Of a stretch of DNA of 64,000 nucleotides, positions 38,802 through 50,855 are shown piece after piece. The notes under the pieces were generated by a model, which searched no databases, was not told the origin of the DNA, and saw only the letters and a program-made list of their open reading frames with translations. Each line of letters starts with the position of its first letter. Within the stretch, counting starts at the first letter, position 1. Position numbers and translations under genes: made by a program. Source of the stretch: Linnemannia elongata (Eukaryota; Mortierellomycota; Mortierellomycetes; Mortierellales; Mortierellaceae); the NCBI GenBank assembly GCA_036320915.1, contig JAXBDG010000020.1, positions 620,001 through 684,000 on the forward strand, given 5' to 3'.

Positions 38802-41800
38802 CTATGCGGACATAGTTGATAAGTACTCCCAGTGGTTGCCCCAGTACCTATAACGATTGAACCACAGATAGGAGAACGTATGAGTATCGCAGTTCAAAGA
38901 GTGAGAAAGTACGTACAAAAAAAATGATCAAATTGTAGTCCAGATATTTACCCAGCAGCTAGGATCCCGCCTGCGCCCTTCCACGCCATCTCAGGCCCTG
39001 TAATAACTACATGAAATTAGATACCATTGCAGCACATGTCAGTAAATGTTCTACATGATCCTCCTTTTTCACAGAGAAAGCACAAAAGTGAAGAGAGAAG
39101 CTTACTCCAGTCAGGCACTAGCATGCCGGTTCGCTTAGGGAATAGTCTGGCGGCAGTTTCTAATCCCTGAGGGTCGAGTCCTGCAATCACCATCGCTAGA
39201 TTGGACGATCCCCAGGGGCGGATCATTAAGAGGCCTGTGCCTGGTTGATGGAAGTCTTGGTCGGTGGGGTGGATGGAGACGATGCCCTCCTCTGTATCAA
39301 TCGTGACTACATGTACACCATGGATAAAGTATAGAGTTAGGCGATGCAACGTATGTTCGCAAGAAAGGTGCAGAGTAAGAAGGAATGTAGTTATCTACCT
39401 TCTGAATCCCGCTCTCCGAGCACAAGGCGGGCGGCACTGTTGTGGTGTCCAGCTCCTATAAGGACAAGGTTCATCCTTTCGCCCTCTGCCTTCATCTCCA
39501 AAGAGCCCTCTCCATATCTGTCAAGGAACTCGTTGTCCGTAAGGACCTCGACATCGCCGCGTCCGTACTGATAAATATCATGCGCCACCAATTTGGCGAT
39601 CCTGTCGGCCGTCCTCGCAAAGTGTGCGCCGTCGAAATGAGTTCCGAGGACAATCACAACACGCTTTTCCAAGATCTGGATCGCAGGTCCGTATGTTTCT
39701 CGATGTCTCTCATGTTGCTTCCATCCATCATCTTCAGCAATCTATAGGACATTACACAAAAACGGGATAAAAACAAACAATATAGTTAACGCTAGATGGA
39801 GTAGCTTTGCCTCTTACGGTCGTTGTCTTCAGTGGCATATGGCTCCTGCACAAACCTTCCAAAGTTGTTCCGTCTTGAACGACCGTCCTTCTTCGCGGAC
39901 AAAAGAAACAGATCCGGACATGACTCTTTCAGACATATCAAAGAACACTCCATCTATCGCTAATTTCTCGATACGCTCTCGAGGTTGTTGTTGTTGAAGC
40001 TCCAAATGCAAGTCTGAGAATGCAAAGCGACGGATATTGGTCGTCGCCATTTTCCAAGTCGGCAGCTCGCCTCCTTGATCACCCTTCACAATTTCCAGTT
40101 TTATGGTTCCTTTCCTATATCAGCAAACAAGCACCAGTTAATGGTTGGGTTCGAAACAACTAAAATAACATAGCTGCAATGGGGTGAGTCCTACCGATAG
40201 GGAATGCGGAGCTGCTCAACTTGAACCCCACATTTCGATCCCATGCCAGCAGGGTTGACCACCGTGATTACACAAGTGTCAGGGAAGGGTGGACGGACAA
40301 CTGTCTCCACTTCCTCGCCTGTCGGGTTTTCATCTGCCAATGTGACAATGGTGTCGTGCAAGTGCGTCTGCAAGAAAATGGTCATGACAGCATCCTGCAA
40401 TACACCCGTGAACCAATGGCCCTGCCCCGGGACCTCTGACAACCTACAGTCCATAAAAGCGAACGCGATATCGAATGAATACTATGGAGCAACATATCCA
40501 TGTATAAAGGAAGTGTATTGATATCCCTGAGGTCCTTGTTGTAAAGTTGGTGAGTGACAATACCGAATCGCGGAGGTGTTGTGTGCGTTTTCTTGTCCCA
40601 ACCGGACCATCTTTCTGGAGTGAAATGGAGGAACGTTGTCGTCCAAACTGCCCGTCCTCGCCAATATAGGAATGCCCACCTAATTAAAGTATGAATGGCA
40701 AACCGTGGTTAGTAAATTGTATCCAAACCTCTAATTAATCGTGTGAAGGAAATTGACAGAGAAGAAGGGTGTTTACGGTATTCGACATGTGCACATCGTT
40801 GTCAAACTCGATGATCGACGACTCTAATATCTATAAAATAAAATAAAATACCATGCCAATCAGTACAATCAGTCGATGGAGCCCTCCTGGCTGGTGGAGA
40901 AGGGAAGAACAGGCCAAAAACTCTGCAATTTTTCTAGGCAGCCTTACTCCTCGCAGATGTGCGTCCGTGTAAGAATTGCTCAGCCAGCTCGAGAAGGGGA
41001 CGTAATGCCTGATGTTGACATAGCCGGCCGCAGGTGTGGCTAATGAGAAGAAGTGGCATGCGGTCAGTCGAGGGTGATATTACTCCTCAGTCTGTGCTCG
41101 AAGGAGTTTAAATTCAAATTAACCTCAAAGAAATATCATACCTGCAATCGCTTTGTCCGGAAAGTGCGTCGCCAAATACCAAGCACCTTGTCCGCCATTG
41201 CTGTGTCCTATGTAAATGCGACCGTAATAAGAGAGAAACATATCCTCAGTATCCTTTCCTATGTTTCCTCGCTCATTATACATACACATGGCTCGCAGAG
41301 TTGCTGCAAACTCACCAGCCATGAACAATCTGTTAGGGTCCGGTTTGATTCCTGGGAGACCCTTCAAATGCTCCGGAACTCCTGGTAAGTGGGCAGCCAG
41401 ACTCTCGATCGCACTCACAATGTTCTTGATGCTCGCTCCATGCCAGTCATAGCCCCTATGGATGTTGATATCAATAATTACATTTAGCCCGCATATTAGG
41501 AACGGTGCGTAAATCCAATGAACTTGAAGGTAGAGTTACCATGGCGAACGTCCTGTAGGCAGCACGATCTATTAGAAAAAAAGTGGTAGTTGGTTGTTAA
41601 TGTTATTGACAGCAAAGAATTGGTACTTGACGACATTTTTCTGATGATTAATACCCAAGTTCGCTCCCTTTGAGTATATTCTAACAGCCAAAACGGCTCC
41701 TGAGCAGTCTCGACACCTATCAGAGTCGAAAAAAATATATATAAGCTATCATACTTTGTTTTTCACATCTTCGCTATAAATAATTCTAAACGAAAATTTA

Positions 41801-43528
41801 CCTGCACCGTGAAGGGCAACGAGGACAGGAGCGGAACTGGAGGGTTGAGACTCGGGGTTGCTTGGAGGGATAGCGGCAGCATAGTGGACGGTGCCGTCAA
41901 AGTCTCGAAAGGTATACATGTAAGGTTCACTCCATTTACGCTGTGGGATCAGAAGCGCCTCTGTCGTCAAATATCCAGTACGTCCTTCTCCCGAATGGTC
42001 GGGAGACAATGTCTCCACTTCAAACCTCAGGGTAAACTCTTCATCACGGTACTCCTCCCCCGCAGCTCTAGATCCAGAGAGTTTTCTAAGTCTAATAGCA
42101 ATTGGACGGTGAGTTGAGGGGAAGATGCGTATGCCATCCTTTTCATGATCTACGAGTTGTGCTTCAAAGACCCGAGATCCACGGAGAACCTTGACAGACT
42201 TTACAACAACGGACTGCCCGCCGACGTTCCGGAGTGCCACACTAATGTATTCTCCTGCAAGAACTCCATCCACAGCATCCATGACAATGACTCCTCCAGT
42301 TCCCTCCTTCACAAACTGAGTCATGGGCCGATACGATCCATGAGGTCCTTCATGTCCATACGGGAACGGCAACCTCAACTCGCACTTGAATTTTGAAGGA
42401 GGTGGTAAGATGACGCCTCCAAAGATTCGGACTTCATGGACGACGCGTACTGATAGAGTGTGTTTCGAGCCAGGCTGGAGTCTTAAAGTGTGTCGGGTGA
42501 GTCCATATCCGTACCAGTCTCCCGAGAGTCGTTCGTCGTCCACATAGAAATCACCGACATTCTCTAACTGGATCGTAATGGATACTAATCCGTCGCTGCT
42601 ACCATCTCCTTCGCCGTGTTTGACATTGGGGACGATGATTGTTGTCCGGGCCCATGCTTGGAACTGGTTGAACCCCCATCCCAAAAACAGCTGATTGAAC
42701 TCCCACCTATTTTCGATAGAATTGAAGGAAGCTGAGGTAAGAATGAGAAAGAGAAAGGGTACAGCGATCAAAGAGCGGTATAAATGCTCTTTGTTATGCA
42801 TCACAAAGGCCACTTACTTGATGTCAGGATAATGAACGTTGACCCATCCTAGATGGTCCATCTTTGTAGTGTGCCAGCCCACAACACCATCTGGTGCCAG
42901 CTCTGACGGGAACTTTGCCTCGGCGTCATACTCCAGTTGTCGGAACCCTCCTACAATCAGCAATTGGGACAAGCAATGAGGGCACGTTTTGATCAACATG
43001 TATGATCAGCAATCTGTAAGTCTCAGTCGATAGCATTAGGGCCAGATGATCACCGTGAAAGTGATTGATCACTGAAACCCAGGGTCTGCTTCCCGTCGTT
43101 ATTTTACCAAATGCCTCCAGGGGATCGGCGCCGAAATCCTGCTCACGCATTCCTGTCGGGAAGGGTCCTAGCACCTGGTTCAAGAAATATATCGGTTATC
43201 GAGCATTTGAACCTCCGAGAAGGGAGAGCAGGAAGAGGAAAATCAAACAACGCCAGCAAAACGCGCTTTAATGTACCTGCCAAGTCGTGTCAATGGGGAC
43301 GTATCGACCAGCATACTTTGCATAAGTTGCATCGTCAAGGTAAGAGTCGTCCTCATTGTCGTCAGCTCCCATAACAGTCTGGTGTGCATTGGTATCTTTC
43401 ATATGGACGTTGGTCGTGAGGGGTTGCTGCTGGTTGTGGACAGTTGCGGAGGCGGTGACGGTGAGGCTGATTGAATGAAGTGGAATGGCAACGGCTGCTA
43501 GCATTAGCCAGCAGGTTAAGGTCTTCAT
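38802..43528 (-). CDS. Secreted serine hydrolase of prolyl-oligopeptidase (S9-like) type, 16 exons
   Basis: Sixteen exons join without a frame break to 1055 residues: 43528-43277, 43174-43108, 42950-42818, 42706-41802, 41716-41655, 41568-41540, 41455-41142, 41039-40948, 40830-40777, 40679-40564, 40443-40195, 40114-39856, 39741-39399, 39306-39106, 38997-38952, 38847-38802. The N-terminus (MKTLTCWLMLAAVAIPLHS) is a signal peptide. A beta-rich N-terminal region of about 450 residues precedes an alpha/beta-hydrolase core. LVALHGAG provides the oxyanion-side turn and GHSNGGQG holds the nucleophile (about Ser568). RTGSLDDNVPPFHS holds the acid (Asp649 or 650) and VPGQGHWF the His (about 684), in the Ser-Asp-His order of S9 peptidases. 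About 370 further residues follow, with no domain I can name. An upstream in-frame ATG exists at 43636, but the signal peptide favours 43528. Peptidase versus esterase activity is not decided by sequence. Confidence 0.88.
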
Positions 43529-44329
43529 GAATGTCGCGAATGTGTTGACAAGGAGAAATGAAGTGTGGTACGGTTTGGGAGGAAAGGGTGAGAAAAGTAA
43601 GAGAACCTTATGCCGTCTCCTCATACCTCCGTACATTTTTTTCTTGTGTGTGTGTTCAAAAAGAATGATTTCCTATCGTGGGAAAGATTTGCCGTCGTTC
43701 TGTGCACACAGTTGGTTGTGCCCGGCAGATGGCGATCCATGCTCAATGGTTGGGTCAGCAAAACCTGACAGCTGTAATGGCTATGTTCCAGCACTCAGGC
43801 ATGGTATCCTCGATCGCGTTCTACATCAGGAACAGTCGCAACATTCCGTCTGTACTACAACGTTATTATTGCTCGACCGATAACCGGAGGTAAGCAGGAG
43901 ATGTCTTTCTTTCATCTTCCAGTTCACTCCCAGAAAGCCCAGCCTGTGAGTTTCCTGCGTGTGGTCCCTTCCAGCCTTCCAGCCGGCTGGTTGTCTCCAC
44001 TCTCACTATGGCTGCTCAAAAGTCACCTAGAGAACAGAAAAAAAAAAGGTGTAAAAATGAGTCTTCTGTGAATGGTCACGTGTAGAGTCGGCATGTGATA
44101 GACAATGCACAAATTGCCCGGCTTTGAAAAGTACTTTATCATCCCCAGAGCCGTTTGACTTTCGGCCTCTCTTCTTACTCAACTCGCTTCTCCGCTCACC
44201 ACGAACACACACTCACCCGCCAAGGACACATCAGGACGGACGACTCTCATTCCTTCCTCACTACAAGAAGAAGCGCAGGAACAACTTTCTTCTCATTCGC
44301 CTACCAAGAAAACAACCACCACAACCATC
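43529..44329. promoter_or_regulatory. Divergent promoter region between the secreted hydrolase and PEX7
   Basis: About 800 bases lie between two divergently oriented start codons. No clear TATA box was found. Short open frames are present on both strands without family features. Confidence 0.45.
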
Positions 44330-46090
44330 ATGTTCGCAAAGCACCGCACTACTGGCTACAATGGATACGCTGTACGTTTTGTCTTTTCACACGTCTCTTT
44401 CAGCTCGGTTCGAACTAAGAGGCGCCACCCTGCATTGGCAAGCGTGAAGCAACGACGAAACAAGAACTTTTTCTATGTTGACTAACCTCTCGTCACCCTT
44501 CGTACTCTTCCTTGGCCATGGACGGTCTTTTAATAGGTGCAATGGAGTCCGTTTTTTGAACACAAGCTCGCAGTAGCCACTGCCTCGAACTTTGGACTTG
44601 TCGGGAACGGACGTCTTCATATTCTCAATGTTGGAGCCGGACCAGCAGGAGGAGTCATCAACACCGAGAGAGTGTAAGTTGGCTCTCTTTGTCTTCGGAG
44701 TCTTTTCTACCTTTTTGTTTCTTGCGTGCCCAACAAACCGACGGACAAGCATTTTCATGATTTTTTTGATCCGCACACGGAACACAAAAATGATGAGAGC
44801 GAGAGGGCCTGATCGGCTCAGGGAGCAATGGAAGAAAATAATTTTTGGTGCTGGCCAAAGTGAACCAATTGGAGATTGCCCGTCACCTCAAGGAAGACCG
44901 AAGGGAAAGAGAGAAACAGGCGGAAAAGCTTCTTGCCAACGTTTCCTTTCTTTTATCTCGGTCGCCGGCTTGTCGACTGAGCACAAGGCAACATGGCCCC
45001 ACTCGACAGCAACCTTTCTTTTCCTTTGACACAACTCCTTCAGGTGATCACAACCCTCAATGTCAAGCGGCTAACGCTTTGTTATTGTTCCGATCGAACC
45101 AACCTTCTAGTTTTGATACACAGGATGGACTTTTCGATGTCTGCTGGAGCGAAGTCAATGAGAATCAATTGGTTACAGCCAGCGGCGATGGATCCATAAA
45201 ACTCTGGGACACTACATTGACCGTATGTCAGGATACTGCCTTTGTCACTCCGCGTGCTTGTGTGAAAGATGTGAACCGGTTTCGACGTTTGACACTCAAC
45301 TATTTCTCTTTTATTGCGTTAATTAGGACTTTCCTATTCAAAACTGGCATGAGCATCAGCGGGAGGTCTTTTCTGTCAACTGGAACTTGGTCAGGAAAGA
45401 CTCCTTCCTGAGTGCATCCTGGGATAACACCATCAAGCTTGTACGTCTATTCGTTTTGCTCATAAGGGTTTACGACTATGTTCGTTTGCATCTCCTTCCT
45501 GAGAGATATGCTAACCTTTTTTTTTCAATCGCTGATGTGGATAATAGTGGAGCCAAAACAGTCCTCAGTCATTACAGACGTTCAAAGGACACTCTCACTG
45601 TGTCTACGCAGCAATGTGGTCGCCTCATTCACCTTCGTTGTTTGCATCATGCTCTGGAGATCATACTGTCAAGCTTTGGGATACCAACTCGCCAGCACCT
45701 GTTCAGACGATTCTTGCACATGGCAACGAGGTGTTGACATTGGATTGGAATAAGTACCAGGATCACACTGTTGTGACAGGGTCGGTTGATCACACCATCA
45801 AGGTGTGGGATCTGCGTCGCCCCGACCGTGAGTTGAACTGCTTGAGAGGACACGAGTATGCTGTCCGCAAGGTCAAGTGTTCTCCTCACACTGGATCATT
45901 GGTGGCATCGACGTCGTACGACATGACGATGCGGATGTGGGACATTACGACGGGTGATATGATTGAGATTCATGATGCCCACACGGAGTTTGTGCTTGGC
46001 GTTGATTTTAACCTGTACCGGGATCGGGAGATTGCGACCTGTGCCTGGGACGAGAGTGTCCATGTCTTTACGCCACGGTGTCTCATGTAG
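44330..46090 (+). CDS. PEX7: Peroxin-7, receptor for PTS2 cargo
   Basis: This cytosolic WD40 protein binds N-terminal PTS2 signals and, with a Pex20/Pex5L-type co-receptor, brings cargo into peroxisomes. Exons 44330-44371, 44537-44673, 45111-45222, 45327-45440 and 45548-46090 give 315 residues, the family norm. Family blocks are [74 protein letters not shown] and [11 protein letters not shown]. Further WD repeats follow with [24 protein letters not shown] and [12 protein letters not shown]. The last repeat ends in [10 protein letters not shown]. These blocks match Pex7 more than other WD40 proteins. The 437-base second intron is the longest. A candidate poly(A) signal AATAAA lies at about 46235. 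An acyl-CoA oxidase with a PTS2 is encoded 10 kb upstream. Confidence 0.95.
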
Positions 46091-46234
46091 TGTGGAGTCT
46101 TCTGCTATGCCTTCCCTTCGTCGAGAACTCCCTCCTTTTGCCGGATATAAAAAGGTAGCTGGACATGATGGTGGAGGGAGAGGAGAAGAGAGACAGTGGA
46201 GAAGTAGGAAGGAGCACAGAGTTCGGCTCCTAAA

Positions 46235-46240
46235 AATAAA
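46235..46240 (+). terminator. Candidate poly(A) signal AATAAA for PEX7
   Basis: The hexamer lies about 145 bases after the PEX7 stop codon. Confidence 0.45.
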
Positions 46241-46556
46241 CAATTGACCTGTAATTTTAATCGTAGACTTGGTCCACGGATGACCAACAAACCATGCAGG
46301 GGAGAGCGTTTTCCTTAAGGAGCTGGATGTCCGAAAGCATAGCGGCAGGCGGTGTATTGTCGTTGTCTTTTGAGATGGTGATGAGCTACACAATTTTGTA
46401 CGATTGAGCACCAATTTGAAGTATACGCTTAGCCCTATTAGCCCAGGGGATTGAAAGAGAGGGGCGAACAAGAGAGGCGAGCGGGCGAAAGACAAGTTGA
46501 GGCTTCCGGCGAGTGAAACCCAGAGAAAGAAAGAATATGAGAGAGGAGGGAGGGAG

Positions 46557-46662
<106 letters not shown>

Positions 46663-47129
46663 AATAGTTTCGAGCATAAAGAAACAAAGTGTGATGTATA
46701 TTTATTAGGGTCGCAATGTGCGCTATTCCCCGTCCCGCTTTCTTCTCTTCCTGTTTCTTTTTCATTTTCTCCACTTTCGCCTCTTCTTCTCCGCTTTCAC
46801 CTCTTCTTTTCTTCATCCTCTTTTTTTTTTTTTGCTAACCTACATTCTACCACCACCACCACCACCACCACCCCTTCCCACTCGCTCTTAGCAAACGAGC
46901 CATCTATTTGTCCATCTATTGGCCCATACCGTTGTAGCACTACATTCCTTTCTCCGTTCTCCCTTGTGCTCCTGCACAAACAAATTTTTTCATTTGAGTG
47001 GCCATCCGTCGTCCACACAAACACAAAATTACCATTTCCTTCATAGCACGCAGCGATAGCGCCATTGCTGCACAACAAACAACCCCCTTTAGAAAGACAG
47101 CCCAGTCAGTCAGTCAGTGTGTGCCTGCC

Positions 47130-47193
47130 ATGTCGAACTCACCTCATCTCCACAGGGTTGCTCCCGTTGACTTCATCCCTTTCTCCTCCTTCA

Positions 47194-47230
<37 letters not shown>

Positions 47231-49499
47231 CTCCTCTCCTTCTTTCAATACATCCTCTCCCTCCTCTTCCTCATCCTCGCCACCAACCGATTATACCTTC
47301 AACCGCACACACAAACACTACTCCATCAACACCACCGCTCTCATCCTAAGAACAAGAAACGCCATCACCACAAAACCAACAGCACCTCCACCACCAAGAA
47401 CGATAACTCCAACCGGCGCCCCCAGGCCGACCCCTATTTTTACCTCAAGGAATTTACCGCTCCTCGTCAACAGCAAAAGTGGAGGCACCAGCTGCCCTCA
47501 GGGCTCTCTTTCAGCCATGACCTCCCCCTCCTCCTCGGCGGACCTCTACGATTCGAACAGGACAACGGACGACAGCAGTGACTACGACCACAGGGGGACC
47601 CCCTCTCACTACCACCAATCGAATACATCCTTGCCCTCGCCTCCGCTTTCGTCCATGACCCCGACAGCTCCATATTCATCCCATTCACACCTTCGGACCA
47701 ACTTTTCTCCAAAGACCTTGTCACTCTCCTCAACATTGCCTTCGTCGCCCCCGTCATCCCATTATTCGTTGCAGGAACGCTGCGATGCTCTTCAGACAGA
47801 ACTGTCGTCGCTTCGGATACAGCTTCAACAACAGGAACAGACTTCGACCGTACGTGAAAAGCGTCTCTCTCAATACCAACAACAATCGAGCAACACCCAA
47901 GTCTCCCTCCAGACCCTGAAACACCAACATGAACTGGTCTTGGCCCAACTATCCAAGACCCAGACCGATACAAGCCACCTCAGGAGCCAGCTCGATACAA
48001 CCTCAGCCGAGAACCGACAATTGAAGACCCAGGTTCAGGAACAGAAAAGGGAACTCAGGGAGGTCACCCTCGACCGAGACTCGCTCTCCCTCGAAATGGT
48101 CGAATGTCATTCCGACAACGCCAAGTTCCTGAAGCGGTTACGGGGGTCGACGGATATGCTCGGCAGCTTGCAGGACGAGAACCGGTCATTGATTGAGCAG
48201 TTGAGGGAACTTCGAGCTCGGGTCACGGAATTGACCGAGGACAGGTCGAAGCTGTCGGAGACGCTCGAGCGAGAGCGGCAGAGGACGAGTCAGGCAACGC
48301 TTGGACTGGAGGCTGTTGTGACGAGGTACAAGGATGAAGTCGAGCGGCTACAGGATCTTGTCTTGGCGATGGGACACAAGCATGTGCAGACTCAGACCCA
48401 GCTTTCCTTTTTGCAAAAGATTCAGCAACAGCAACACCAACATAAACAGCAGCACCAGGCAATTCAGCAGGCGGAGACATCGTCGTCGTCGTCACAGGGC
48501 AACAGTTTGTCAGGCGACCACAGTAGCAAGGCTCTTGTACACCACCAAAAGCACCCGTCAGAGTCCTTCTCGACATCAACGGCCCTCCACAGTCTGATCC
48601 AGTCGCATTCATCAGCACAGCAGCTGCAGCAGACGTCGCATGGAGGTCTTGTTCTTGGAGACGGCGCGTTGGCCTCGATCCTTTCCTCTGTCGCCGCCAG
48701 TTCCAACTCTCGTCGGTTCAAGCCCACCCGGCGGTTTACAATCAACGGATCAGCACAACAACAACAACAGCAGCAAAAACAGGATGCACCTTTGACACTG
48801 GAGCAGCGGAAAACCAAGTTTTTGATGGATCAGATCACGGTGCTCCAACGAGGATACGACAACCTGCGACAGGAAAAGATTACACTCGAGCTGCAACTGG
48901 ATCAAGTTCAACGACAGTACGAGTACCAACAGCAGCAACGCCAACGTCGACGATCGTCTCAGCGCAGGACGTTAGGCTCTGAACAGAGGCAATTGATATC
49001 TGTGGCAACAGCACCAGCGCCACCACCAGTACCATCCATTCCACAACAGCACTCGCAGCAACAACATCATAAGAAACATCTTCAACTTCACCACCAAAAG
49101 CAACCATCGCTTTCATCAACGATCAAGCTACCTGACGGACCACCACCCCAGATCAAGTCCGAAGAAGAGGAAATACCCCCAGTGATCACGGCTAACATGA
49201 CCAAGGAGGAGCGAGCCGAGGCAGAACGGATCCAGCAACAGATCCAGGAAGCTCTAGCGGCATTGGAGAGCAAGCGCAGACACAATCATGAAGTGCCACT
49301 CACCCGACTTTCGGAACTCAAACATCTCGAGACCCTCAAGTTCCCGCAAGAAGAGGAGAAGAAGCCAGTCTCGTCACCCAAGCCTTACCAGCACCAGCAG
49401 CGACACCAGCAGCGGCAGTATGATGTTCGGTTGGATGATATTGTTGATTGGGGCGTTCAGCAGTGTAGTTGTTGTATCGGCAACTTGATTGAGATTTGA
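47130..49499 (+). CDS. Intronless Ser- and Gln-rich coiled-coil protein, unknown function
   Basis: A single open exon encodes 789 residues from the ATG at 47130. The frame stays open further upstream, but that part is not protein-like, and the local context fits the ATG chosen. Residues 1-200 are dominated by Ser, Pro and Thr runs and look disordered. From about residue 210 to 420 there is a strong coiled coil (for example QLKTQVQEQKRELREVTLDR and LRELRARVTELTEDRSKLSE). Gln/His/Ser-rich linkers are broken by further helices (QRKTKFLMDQITVLQRGYDN; MTKEERAEAERIQQQIQEAL). The C-terminus is DDIVDWGVQQCSCCIGNLIEI, with a CSCC cluster that could be lipidated or bind metal. Nothing identifies the family. 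A cytoskeletal or polarity scaffold is possible but is only a guess from architecture. The lack of introns is unusual beside its intron-rich neighbours. Confidence 0.82.
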
Positions 49500-50708
49500 A
49501 TCGATAAATAAACAATACGCTAGGCAGAAAATGGACTCCCTCGCACCTGAGAAGAAATTAAGAAAACTTGGCTGCATAGCCCTTTTCTGTTGATTTATTT
49601 GTTTCTCTGTTTTCTTCCCTCTCTGCCCTGCACATTGATGTAACGGTGTCAGTGTTACTGTTTCTTTCTTTCTTCTTTCTTGTTATTACTCCCATCCTTC
49701 TGTGAGTGTGTGTCTCATTGATCGTCAAGAAAAGTGAGAAAAAGGAGAAAAGTTGTGAGGATCGACCGCTTTTTGTCGTGTCTTTGTCGTCGTCGCCACT
49801 ATCTTGATGAGAAGGAAAAGACTCTTTTCGCATGGTCTTGTGGGTGGTAAAGGGAACACTACGACCATTGAAGTTCGCGCAATTGTCAATGGAACATTTA
49901 CACCCGGAGCCACGGAGTCAAGATGAGAAAGAAGTGGAAGGTTAGCCTTCTAGCGGTACGAATTCACGCGATGAATATACAAACAGGACGCGTTTTTGAT
50001 TGAGACAAGCTGGACTGCGTTTTATCCCTTGAACCCGAATATATGTATTAATACCTAAATATCCTCCCCTTCCTCCACTGAACGAAAAAAAAACCCCCTT
50101 GACACCTTCATGATCAAATATGGTGCGCATCGAAAAAACGTATCTTCCTTTTTTCCACAAGAGAAGGAGGAAACAATAGAGGGGAGCGGTTCTTTCCGAA
50201 TAGGTGTGGCTGTTAAGGTCTGGAAATAACGGGTACCTGCACGGGCAACGTTTTTTTGCTACCTTTTTTTTTTTTGTTCCTGTTTCGTCTGATGTCTTGC
50301 GGTGAGCGAGGATGAAGACAATGAAGGAAAAGAAAATGAAGGAGGGGGTCAAGGCGTTTCGCACGCACGGCACTCTTTGTTCCTTTGTTCACATTCATTC
50401 TCACGTACCACGCATTTTTTCTTTCCTACTTTCTTTCTTTCTTTCTTTCAGGGGCAACACCCCTGTCAAATTTCCTTTCCATTTCTTTTTCCTATTGGTA
50501 TCATTTGTTTGTGGAATTGACACGAGGGGAGGGGGGGGGAGGAAGAGGCGAGGGACAAGGGCAAACACAACAATGCGCACAAACCACATTTTGGACAATT
50601 GTTCTCTGTTGCCTTTCATTGAAGAACACGGGTGTGAGAGAAATCATCTATTGACGCCCTCTCTTTCATCTTAACGACAACAACGACAACAACGACAACA
50701 ACAACAAA

Positions 50709-50709
50709 C

Positions 50710-50742
<33 letters not shown>
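50709..50742. repeat. Poly(A) tract, about 33 bases
   Basis: Uninterrupted A run following an ACAACAACG-type repeat (50674-50708). Confidence 0.9.
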
Positions 50743-50744
<2 letters not shown>

Positions 50745-50837
50745 AACCCGCATGGCATTTTTTGGGTGCCAAAATTCACAAACAACGGGGGCAAACAGAA
50801 GAAGGAAAGAAAAAACAATGGGGAAGGAAGGGAGGAG

Positions 50838-50855
50838 GGGGGGGGGGGGGGGGGG
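50838..50855. repeat. Poly(G) tract
   Basis: A G run of about 18 bases, the longest G homopolymer seen. It could form a quadruplex only with other strands or slippage. Confidence 0.85.

Noticed and set aside
39743..39860. Apparent frame break in the secreted hydrolase near residue 844
   Set aside because: Using a GTTTGT donor at 39855 and the acceptor before 39741 restores the frame exactly, so this is an intron, not a frameshift.
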